Assembly: GCA_013398275.1 (NCBI GenBank)
Contig: VZSE01002451.1
Location: forward strand, 1,051,776-1,115,775
Direction: 5' to 3'
Source: Promerops cafer
Taxonomy: Eukaryota > Chordata > Aves > Passeriformes > Nectariniidae
Length of the DNA stretch: 64,000 nt
Made by a program: the position numbers and the translations under genes. Each line of letters opens with the position of its first letter. Position 1 is the first letter of the stretch. Positions 12,401 through 24,400 of the stretch are shown here, piece by piece. The notes under the pieces are model-generated. The model was not told the origin of the DNA. It searched no databases and saw nothing but the letters and a program-made list of their open reading frames with translations.

Positions 12401-15400
12401 ACCACGGTCACAGTCAATTGACACTTTCTCCCTCACACTCCTCTGTCTACAGAGCCCAGCAGAGCTACTTTTCTCTCTTTCATCCTTGAAATGCTGCCAC
12501 ATCACACCAGTGATGCAGAGCCTTTGCAGAACAGGACCTGTGAACATTTATAGCTGAAGTTGCCAAACTGTGCTTACAGAGGGGATGTGATTTGGTTTAA
12601 TTGTGCAGCTGAGGTGCCTGTCAGCAGCTCTGGCCACTGCCTCAGAGTCTCCTGACAGGAGCCCAAAGTCAGCCTGGCACCACGAGGAGATGGAGCAAGG
12701 AGCCATCATCCACCTCAGTGCAGGAGACCTCAGGCTCTCGTCCTGCTTACGTGGATTTCTACCCCAAGCCTTAGCCAGCTCCTTTCCTGAGACTCCACAA
12801 ATTATAAGGAGCAGAGGAGATGGATTTCAGCTCTCACGGATAAGGGCAATCTGCTAGAAAAACAAACGCCTCGGCCGGAGTCAGGCAGATGGTTAACCAA
12901 CTTAGGAAGCTATTTGCACAGCCAAAATAAATGATTCAGACCAGAATACAAACGCTCACGCAACCTTTTGCCCTGGTTTAACTAAATTGGTTCAAGAGTT
13001 GCATCCAAATTTAACGTTATTTCCCATATGGAGGAGACATTTGGGCAGCAGATGGGGCTGGGGATTGAGGAAGCACTCAGTGGTGCAATGAGATACTCAC
13101 AGTGCTCTGCTCTGTCTTTTGCCAGCCCTGGTGGGGTTGGATACGTCGCAGTTTGGGGACTGGTCACATCCTGCTTCCCTTGCAGAACCTTCAGCCCAGC
13201 TCTGCCATCTGCCTTGGCATGGCTGGTGGGAGACAAGTACTCATTTCCACCTGTCTGGGCTCAAACGTTTGGTTTGGTCAATGCAGTCCTCAGAAACAGC
13301 TTTCCAATGTATATTTCTATTATACATCTCTGCAGCCATAAGAATGTCAATTATCTGTGGACTTAAAACAGTTTCACACCCTTCTGCATCAACCTTTCAG
13401 GCTGAAGCAGCTGAGTGATGAACAAGCAAAAGAGAAGGTGGAAACCCCCTGAAATTAAGGGCTCAAGTTTCAACTGTTTCCCAAACAGAGGGAGGACAGA
13501 AGGAGGAGACATCCTATAGTAATTATCAAAATTAACCTCAAGGATACAATACCTTGAAAATTTTGTTCTCTTCCAGTTTCATTCTTTCATGACTTGGTTT
13601 TCCCTCTTTTTCATCCTCTATTAGAGCTCTTTCTGGACTGAAATGTTGAGAAATGAGAGAGATCTCAGCACACAGACACTTCAGCAAAGTCACAAACACA
13701 CTGCCTTGTGACAGGGCCCAAATAAGAAGCTTATTTTCCCTCTGAAAGAGGGAGATGCCCAAATGACCACCAGTAAAGTAAGGGCAAATTCAAATCTAAA
13801 GGCCAGTGGTCACTCAGGGATACTACAAATCATTCTTGGAAGAGAGACAAATTAATATGATTGTTTCCTCATAGCAGGAAAGGACAAAACAGATCCATTT
13901 GTGGTGGCACCTGGATCACAGGATGTGCCTCTCACCACACTGTACTGAGATTTAGGGAAGAAGAAACAGCAACAGCATTCTGCAGAACTTGATACCCTTT
14001 TTTTCCCAGCATCACAACATTTCCCACAAAACTGACCCCTTTTTATCACATAAACTCTTCAATCACCACCAAAACCCCCAGCCTTCAGAAGTGACCATAA
14101 ATACACACCACAAGGAGCTCGAAGTGTGACATTTGTAGGGTGAAATTCAGATGGACCTTGCCTTGCCTTGGACCTGGAACCAGGTGCCCCAGTTTGAGAG
14201 CCTCATAACTCTCCCTGTTTACACTGTTCAGGTTTCAGTAGGAATAGACAGGGTAATTTTTTACAATGTCCCCTCCAGATATGCTTTAGAATGAAAACAA
14301 TCTTAGAAACCATGAGTGCTGGCAAAGAAAAGCATCATCTACGCTGTCTTGGCCACGAAATATATGAAATTTCTTTCTATTTACTGAGTGTTACAATATT
14401 CAATCCCTAACCCAAATCAGTTGTGGGGCTAGAAGAAGTTTGAGAGAGAGGAAAGGAAATTACCTGGATTTGGCAAATGGAAAAATCTTCTGTTTCTAGA
14501 ATAAAGAAGAGGAAAGCCTTCAGCCACTGTGCTTTTCTCAGCAGTCAAGCTTTCATACAAGGCCTCAACTGTCAACTAGCATTTGAAGGAATGTTTCTTT
14601 AGAAAGCCCAGAAGTATTTTATGTTTGGAATAGTCATCAGACAAGGATATTTCATCTGCTGTGCAGGACAGGGAACACACATATTGACAAGCTATACAGG
14701 GATAATAAAACAGTGCTGGGGTTGGACCAATGAAGCTACTGGTCAGCATGGAAGCTATTAGAGGAAGGAGAGCTTGCAGAGGAGGAGGAGGAAGTTTTTT
14801 AAATTTAAACAAAGATTTCCCAGCCTGCCATAAAATGAGACTCCAGCCAAGCCAGAAAACCTGCCTGCAAGTCACGCAGAGATAAACAGGTTTGCAAAGC
14901 TGTGCTATTTCCCAGGCAGTGTGATGGCTTTGCAAGCCAGGACTTGAAAGTGGAGTTTGACATCTCAAAAAGAGTTTCCCGTTTCAGCAGGGCCAGAGCT
15001 GATAGCCAGGACGTGGACATCTCCTGGCACGAGGTGATGTGTGCTGAGCTGAGCTCAGCCAAGCAGGGCTTCTCTAGGATCAGCTTCAGCCATTCCTGCC
15101 CTGTGCCGTGCAGGACCCTGCCCTCCCTGCAGGATATCCCCCTGCCAAGGGAAACTGCCAGCCTCTGCAGCCAGGGGGAAGTGAAAAGAGTGATCTGCAG
15201 CAGAGATCTCCCTGCAGCAGGGGATGGGAGCCCTGCAGCTGTGCCCACCACACCTGTCCTTACTTACGAGCCAGAGCTCCAAGTGTGCTGCCAAGCCAAG
15301 CAGCCTGGCTCAGTTTTGCTCTTACATCTTCACAGAGGGATTACCAGCATCAGCTCACCCTTGGCAGGAAATTCCAGAAGATTTCAGTGGATTTTTTTTC

Positions 15401-18400
15401 TCCAAAAATTCACATTCTTCATATTGGTGCTTAACACTCGGTCTACCACCAACATCCATCCAGTTGGTGTTGTCAGTTCCTTACATTTCTGCAGTGGAAG
15501 TCAAGGGAACTGACTCTTCCCACTGCTGTGTTTGGGAATCTCATTAGTCTTTGTGTCCCCTCTACAATTTCATATTTGTTTTTTGAGAGTCTTCACAGAC
15601 AACACACAGAGAAACTCTTGGCAGGTAAGAAATACAGATATTAGAAGATTTTCAAGACACTTACCTTGTGTTTTTGAGGCTCTGCCTTAGGTACTAGGAA
15701 AGATATTTATGAACAGATATTAATTTTTAGTCCATGTTAAAGTCACTGCACTTTTAGGTGCAAAACTCAGCTTCAGGTGGGATGCTCAGCATCCAGGCAC
15801 TCATCCACCAGGGACATTCACCATGTCCTACAGCTCCTTCCCTCTGCTATTTGAGCATTGGTTTACATGCAGGGGGCTGCAGCACCAGGCCTGACTGGTC
15901 ACAGTTTTCAGGGATCTGTGAACTCCCAGGGGGCTGTGGCAGTCCCCCAAGGGAGTTGCTTGGCTCCTTTCTCACTGGGAGGCAAAATCCGTGCAGAATT
16001 AACCTCCCCAAAAGAGGCAACACTGGAAAACGTAAAAGCAGAGCAGTGGCACTTTTGATGGAGAAAATTATACTGGGAAAAAATATTGATGGACCTGAAA
16101 AGTCTCACAGTGTGTGCCCTTCTATTCCCAAGAAGATGCTGAGGTTTGCCTCACTATCTTCTTTTTATTCTCCTCTACATGGCTAATGGCTTATGATATT
16201 CCCCACTGAGTTTTACTGTAAGCATCATTTTACCCCCAAAATTTTAACTTTTTCTGTCATTGCCCCAGAGTCTTCACACTGCACAGGGGGACAGGACAGT
16301 CGTACTTGTTCTCCCAGACCGCTGTGCAGCTGCTTTTCTCAGCTACTTCTCTCAACAAGAAACTGCATTATTTCCTATTTTAAAGGCTTTTTTCCAAGCT
16401 AGCACGTAATTCACCTCACAGTCCTGCCTTTCAAAGTACCTTCAATGACACACAAGGTTGTGGTGTCCCCAGACTGATTCAGGTACATCGGGGTTTCTTT
16501 GTAATTATTCGTCTCTTCAAGTTGAGCACTGAGAAGATGAAAAAGAGAGAAAAGATTTTTTTTTCCCCTGTCCCTTTTAGTAGTATGAAAAAAAAGTATT
16601 CATCTTAAAGACAGGGAAATCAAGCGCTTTGATAGTGAGCCTACAAAAAAGCAAAGTGAAATCAGGAATTCCTTGGAGGGAGAGGAGACCTGTGGCAGAT
16701 GCAGGGCTCAGCTGAACCTTCCCCCCAACTCCACGCTCCCACTGCTTGTCCTCTGGGAGGCCAGGCTGCATTTAGAGGGCTCAAAGCACATCAGGAGACT
16801 CCCTACCTAGAGTCTCCTGCCTACAGCAATCCTTCGAGTAGAAACAGAAAAAAAAACCCCAAAAACAAAACCACAAAAAACCCCCGAAGGAAATCGGAGC
16901 GCAGCATTTTTCAAGCCTACTCAGGTACTTTGAAATTGATAACGATTCCCAGTTGCACTGTTAGGCACGTGGCTTCTCATGGAAGGGAACAAAAGGGAAA
17001 GCAGAGGTAGTAGAGGGGACATTTAAAGATCCTGCTCCTGAGCTTATCAAGCCACCCAATCCATGCCAACACCGTGAGTGGCACGTGCCAGCCACAGGAG
17101 GAGGGAAAGCACCACAGCTCCACCACCACAGAGCCTCAAGTGCTGGGCTGCCCAGTCCAGTTCCCATCTCCCCATTCTCCTTTTTCCTCCCTTCCTCCAG
17201 AAATTCACTTTAGTGCCATTTGGGAGTAGATGCAGGGGGAAAACCCAGCACTCCTGAATTACCCAGGAGAATCCACCAGTCTTCCCCTCCGCCCTCGGTG
17301 GTGGAGTTTTTGGCATTTCAGGAATGTTCCAGGGAGCAGCAAACGCACAAGACACAGCTTGTAACACACGTGGGGGACAGGGTAAGGTGGGGAAAGAGCA
17401 CCAGGAAGAATTCTAGCAGGAACTTCCTTCTTCTAACTGAAAGATGTAAAAGAACCTCAGGGAGGGTCTGTTTTTCCTGGAATCACCCCGCTGTCACAGC
17501 TCAGCTTCAACAGAGAAAGGACTAAGGGCAAACCAGAACACGAGGAACAAGAAACTCAAGGTGCACTTTGACAGCAGTGAAATCAGGGAAAGAAACAACC
17601 TCTGCAGCCAAGCAGAAGGCTGTGCTGACAGCAGGGGCTGCCCCAGCCCCCGGGTGTCCCCTGCAGCCCCCCAGCACGGGGGACACTGCCTTGCTGGTCC
17701 CACAGCATGTTTATCCCCACACAAGCAATCACAGCTCAGGAGCAGTCAGCACAAGAAACTATGTCAGGGTCTCTAAGAGACCAGACTTCATTCCAGGTGA
17801 GGCTTCGAGGAGGGGAATTCCTGTCCCCAAACTGCTGTTATTTTGCTTTTATGCCAGAGTTATTTAATTAATTTCCCCTGTTATCACACAGTTAATGTTT
17901 AACAAGTGACCCACTGTAAAGACCGTATCACAAGTGTTGGAGCAAGACTGCTAATCCTGCTGCATTACATTGCTAGAACAGCTTCTTGCAGTGCAGAACA
18001 GCTTTGGAGGAGGTTATTTTTTGACCAGTTCTCTTCTGACAAGTACAGGTTAAAAGTTAACAGCAGCCCACGCTGGCAGGAGCACCTCATGATGTCAGGA
18101 ACAACCTGCTGTCGATAGCTGGAGGAGTTGTTTGGGCACAGAAAGTATTTTAAGAATTCCCCTCTCTTTGCTTTGGTTCAGCTATTCCATTTCCCCTTTC
18201 CACAACTACAACAAAGCATGTTTATGAGTATTTTCCTCCACTTTTGCTGTTCTTGTTGCACAAAACCCAGGCTGCTGCGCAACCACTCATGACAAGTCAG
18301 AGATCAGGAAAAGTCAGGGTCTCCCTGCATACAAAAGAATTTTGTCTGCAAGATTTTTGAGCTGTTTGGGACAAACTCAAGTGATTTTGGACCACCAATC

Positions 18401-21400
18401 AATAAAAACCAGGAGCAGTGCCCAGCTGTGCTGGCTGCACAAACACAGGATCACAGAATCGTGCAGGAATACAAATTCCTTTGCTGCTGGCAAAGAAACC
18501 CCCAACACCTGCTGGTTATGCCAGGGCTTTGTTTCAGCAACAGTTTTCAAAGGCATTTGTTTTCTAAAAACACAAAACTTGAGTACACAGCAAACAGGAA
18601 GCAAAAAACACACGGGGGGGTGATGACTGTGCAGCTAAAGCAATGGCAGTGTTCCCCCTCCCACCAGCTAAACCAGACCAAAAGACATGGATGTGGCTCT
18701 CCACGAGGCTTTAAGGGCCCACAAGAGAAAACAGGGGTGAAGTTTTCTCCATAAGGAGAGTGTCATCCCAGCCAGCTTTGAGCTTGCCACACAGTCACAG
18801 AGTCCTAGAATGGCTTGGGTTGGAAGGAACCTTAAAGATGATCCAGTTCCAAACCTTCCCTCTCCCACAAGCAGGGACACCTTCCACTAGACCAGGTTGC
18901 TCAGGATCCCATCCAACCTGGCCTTGCACACTTCCACTTCCTTGAACAACCCCTGGAGCAAGCTGCTGCCTCCAGGAGTGGGCCATTCCCTCCAGGCTGG
19001 GTGGGAGATGGGATGGGGATGTTCCCATCACCTGTGAGCCACACCTTGCCTCTCCCCAGGCTCACCTTTCAGGGGTCAGGTAATCCTCTTCTCCAGCAGC
19101 TGCACACAAAGACACAGAGGATTAGTGTTGGAAGGCAAGCCCACTTCCCCAAAAGAGCACAAGGGAGCTGTGACAGGGACAGCCCTTCCTGGCTGCACAC
19201 AAAGGCAGGCGTGACACAGGACTGCCAGCAGAAACTGGGGACGTGGCTCTGTTAATGTAATGTCATTATTAGTTCACATTTCCAGGCAACAACTCAGGCT
19301 TTCTAGAGATAGATAATATTGGGAGGGCATGGAGATGATGGCATATAAATGTAACTAGTTCCCCCCATCAGATTAATATATTTAGAAAAGGCAAGCAGGC
19401 TAGAAAAGAGTCCAAAACTCTCTTTCCCTCTCATTCTTATCAAAGCCACGGCACACCAATAAGCACTGGCACTGTAAAGCCAAAGAGACTTTAGCAGAGC
19501 CTTTCTTACAAAAGCAGCTCCCTTTGAATCCATCAAAAGTTGTGCCTAAAGATCTGGCTGTAATTAAGGCTGTATCTATAAAGAAACACCACTTAGCAGC
19601 TTAATAAGTGGTCCAGAATATTCTATTATGCAACATCAATAGGGTTTTATTATGGGAAACTGAACTTTTGCATTTCTTGATGTCGGAACACTTAACGACA
19701 TTGCCCTCTGTTGTATTTAAAACAGAAGTGGGGGGGATTAGCAGACTATTTTCTAACAATTTTATTGTGCCTTCCCACAGTTGTGTGCTCCAGAGTCAAG
19801 GCATTTCCCATTGAGGAGGAGTGATAAAGAGCAGCTCAGCTCACAGGCAGCTGCTGCTGCTTTACAGCCAGCTGTAAACTGCTCTCAGCACGCTGCAGTT
19901 GGGAGGGAAGCGGGTTTCTGAGCATGGGATGGAGTCCAGCCTGGAAAACCAGATCCCTTTTCCAGATTAAGAGCAAAAACCAGCCCCACTGAAACTGCTG
20001 GGCTCTTATTAATGTTCGAGGAAGAAGTTATAAACAAGTAACAATGTCTGATTTCTGTGTGCTGGAAATCGCGGCCTTACAGACGTCAATAAACTGCACA
20101 TTTTAATTCATTTTCTATAGAACAGATCTGGGGGGAAAAAGACTAAATATCTCTTACCTGTTTCATTTCCTCTGTGGACCAAAGGCACGGTGCTTTGGAA
20201 AGCACTGAGATCAACCTTTGGGGGTCTTGGAGGCTTCCCAGGGGCAGGACCCAGGGATTCAGCTGAAGGGAGAGGTTTAATCCGTGGCCACTTGCTCCCA
20301 GGGCTGCAAGACCATTTTCCTGCTCCAGGCTGGCAGAAGGATTCTGTTCCAGAGAAGCACAAGGACAGGCAGCAATTAGCCCTGATTTAAGCAAAAGTCC
20401 ATGTAGGATTATGAGTTGCTATACTGACATTTCCAGCCGGCTCTGCCTCCTCCCAGTTTCAGTGTCCCCATCACACAGAGGGTCTCTCACCAGGCTATGA
20501 GAAGGCAGAACAAATGGAAATGGCCATTTTCACAGGTTTTTACCACACCAACCGTGTTGGGGTCTCAGCTCTTGACAGCTCCCTTCCTCTGGATTATAGA
20601 ATACCAGCCCAATTTTCTGTGCTGGTAAGAGTTTAGTCTGCCAGGATTTAGGGCCACGGCTGTTTGCAGTGCTCAGTGCAGGTGAGGTGGCTTTCCAGGG
20701 TAAACAAAGACTTAAGGTTTTCAGTGCCCCGTCACCCAGTCACGTCAGCAAGGGGAACTTCACAGCCTCTGAGTTTCCCAGCACCAGTTTCTCTACGAAA
20801 TATCTTCTCAGATCTTAAATATGACCTTTGCAAAGCTGGGAGGGTGCAGAGGGTGGTGGTGGGGGGATTCAGGTTTAAGCTCTTTTAATTAGAATTAAAC
20901 TGCCTTTGCAGACCAGCCAAGCCTTTCACATCTGTGTGAAGTCACATTTACCTTGGGATTGCAAATGGCCAAAGCACACCAAAACTAAGATAGTCTCCTG
21001 TCCTCAGTTTTCATCCCGCTCTCAAAATGTGGACAATTTCTTGGATTGAGTTTTTAAAAGAAAATTATTGGATATGGGGAATCCTCCCCTTACCCAAGCA
21101 GCACTTTGAGACCCATTTCTTACCTCCAGGACCTCCAGAGCAAGAACAGAGCATCCCAGTGGGCCACTTTGGCCTCTTGTTCGAGGGTCCCCACCCTCAG
21201 GAGCTTTTCTCTCCTGCTGCTGTATCCTGCACTTCCAGATCACCTACACACTCATACATTTCTAAATTCAGTGTTAAGAATACACCTCACCATACCTTTC
21301 TGGTGCTCAGGTGGCTCTCTTGGTGCACGATAACCTGACTGGCAGAACGCAGATGCCACCACACCTGCTCCATCAGAGCTCCCGTGTCCTCTGGGAGCCC

Positions 21401-24400
21401 GAGGAAGAGCTATCCCACTGCCATCCTTCCTCTGGGCACGCCAGTCCAGCACAGGGGAGCTTCCAGAGGGTGCCATCCTGTCACTGCCTGATGCAGCAGC
21501 AGCTGAGTTCGCCGCCCGCTGCGTTGGGACTCTTGGACTTGTTTTCTCCTTGCGGCGTAAAGTCTCCTCCCAGATCTGTAGGACATGCTGGAAAGAATCC
21601 GGGAGCTGAGGGTCCTCTGGAGTTGTTTGCCTCGGTCCTTGCTGGTCAGTGCCACAGGACAGCAGAGGCTTTTCTGAGCTGCTCGAGGGAGAACTCTGCC
21701 CTTTCTCCGAGGTGCTGCCCTTGTGCTCCTTGTTGGGCTCCCGGTAACCCTGAGGCCGTGCCAAGGGGCTGTGCTGGGTGAGCCCAGCGGGCTGGGCGGT
21801 GGGATGGGCAGGTTTTGACACTTTCACCTCTCTCTTAGTCAGGAGCAGAGGCCTGGAGGTGGTGGTCCCTGCAGAGCCAGGCTTGGGGGTGATCTCCGTG
21901 GGAGGTTTCTGCCCCAGCTTGTTGGCCAAGTTGGAGTCATTCTGAAATTTTGCTCGGAGGGCTTTGAAATCAGTCACACCTTCCTGGGTGAGGGGAGAGA
22001 GGAGAGCACAGAACAGCTGCTAACAGAGGTGGCAACAGGCAGTTTAAACAATCATACTCTTTTCAGAGAGAAACAGGCTGCACACTCAGCCTTGGTCACC
22101 AAGGATGTGCCGATCCTGGTGAAAATTGAAAAGCAGTGGAGGAGAATTTGCTCCTTCAAACGATCCTCCAAAGGCTCACAAATCACTTCTGGTGAATACA
22201 AAAGAGCTGAAAACAGGGTGAAAATGCAGGAGCACAGCATGGAAACCCAGCAGGAGCAGTGTGGCCAGGGGAAATGCCTCCTTCTCCCCAGGGTCACTCA
22301 GTGATGGAGAATTTCCCTCGGGAGGATCTGGCAAACACCGAATTGAATGTTAGAGCTTTCCTGGCAGAGGTGCTGCAATGCTGTTTATGCACCTGCTGGG
22401 TATGAAAGCTGCACTTTATTTTCAGTACACAAGCACCAAACAGGGGAGAGGCCAGTGCTGCTCCAGAGATGCTCAGTCCATCCCATCCTCCTTGAGAAAA
22501 CTCCACCTTGAGAAGAGAAGCACTAAATATCCTCCTTGGTGCTGCACTCCTAATGACCCCTGGGACAAAATGCCCTTCCTCTTCAGCTCAGGGTCCCCAA
22601 GGCTCTTTGGATGCTTCTTCCCTTGCCTTTAAGGCCACTCCAGGAAGCAGAGCACACATAACCCAAACACGTGGCACACAGAGACATCAAGAGCAGGTGA
22701 TGGATACTGGCCAAGACACTCAATTCCTCTCCCACACAGATACCAGACCCCAGGATCTTGAAGAAAAGGAGCAAATCAGTGACAGTGCAGTTTAAAAGGG
22801 CACTTAAAGAACATTTTGTTTCAGTCCCTCACTCCCCTGCGTCCCACCATCCCACGCTGGAGAAAAGGGACCACAATTTTTGCCTGCAGTGCCGTGGCTT
22901 AAATTCAGCCCTGAACTGAACTAGGGAGAAAATATGAAGAGAAATTTATGAGCTACTTAAGTCCTTGAACTGCTCTATAACTTTTTATATGCCATGATTA
23001 CATTAGGTGCTCTGCTCTGGCAGCTTGGTTCAGCGCAGGGCTTCACGAGAACCTGTCTAATGAGGAAATTGGAAAAAATTATCTAGGACAGAACTTCGTT
23101 ATTCTGAAAAAAGCCCCAGCCTTAAGTGTTAAGACAGAACAGATGAATAGCATACTGAGGTTTTATTGCATTTAATTGCACGATTTATTAAACACTGACA
23201 ATTTCTCTTGAATAACCCCTTTCACTGACTTTATTACTTTCACAGGGTAGTACATGATGTAAAGAACCAGCCCTTGGGGGAGAGGTTTGAATTGCTCCAA
23301 TTATATTTCATATTAGTGGTCAGCAGCCTGATGCCGTGTGAGCTGCCCAGACAGGCTAATCTAGCAGCGAGCCATGGGAACGGGAGCTTCCAGAGGCACA
23401 CGGAGGATGAATCACATTTTGGGGGGGAAAAAACCTAAAAAACCCAAAAATCCCCCATGCACCCGATCCCTCCAGCGATGCCAGACAGGAAATAAAGCAG
23501 TGAGGTGCCCTAATGGGGTTGCAGGGAGCTGCTGCAGCAGCGTTGCAGAGTTCAGCGCTGTTTACCTCCCCATGCTGATTTTCCTTACCAGAGCAAACAG
23601 TTCCTCATCAGCGCCCTCAGAGACAAAGAAAAGAGAAAGGAAAAAGTACCTGCTTGTCTCAGTGTGCCCCAGGCGAGGCCAACACGGGGTTTTTGGTCAG
23701 GCCTCTCCCTGGCACTGGCTGTGACAGAAATGGGCTGTGACAGTCACGAGCTTGGCACTCAGTTTAATTAAAGTGGGATGGATACCAGCTTTCCTTTTCC
23801 CCTCTCAGATTCTTATTCTTCTTGCCTTGAAACGGCAGCTTCAACCGATTTGCCTAATTAAGAGGGAGATTATCTGTGCTCAGTGCACTCTCAGTGCCCC
23901 TCACTGGGCTATGGTTCCCCCAGAGTGCAGCCTGATGGGATGCTCATGGGACAGAGGGACAAGTACGGCCCCCAGCCAAATACAGAGAACTGCTGGGGTG
24001 GATGGGGTTAAATTGCACCCCATGGCCACCTCCTGCACACCCACACCCAGCTGGGCAGTCCATCCATCCATCCCTCCCTCCCCAAAAAGCTCCTGCAAAC
24101 GCTGTTTCCTTGCACAGGGCCGAGCTTAGCCAGACCCTCCAAGGTGCAGTGAGCTCTCCTGGTCTCTGCAGGGATGATTCCCCAGCAGAGCTGGGACTGT
24201 TTCAAACCACAGACCCATCCCAGCAGCTCTCCTGTTTGATCCACACACCTTCAGCTGGCCCAGGGAGATGCTCAGCCTGGGCAGGTCACGGGCAGGACAC
24301 ACGTGGGGTCCCAGGAGCCCAGGGAGGGCTCAGGTCCCCTCAAAATCACACCAGCTGACAAGCAGGGAGAATACACCCATAAATTTAAAGGCCTGCCAAA

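Noticed and set aside
14902..15513. 203-codon open frame on the plus strand
   Set aside because: It lies in a FYB2 intron, antisense, with no recognised domain, no exon signals and ordinary composition; likely chance.
20143..20394. Alternative frame over FYB2 exon 3
   Set aside because: It is a shadow; only the other frame gives the conserved KPLPxxxSLGP block and the correct phase from exon 2.
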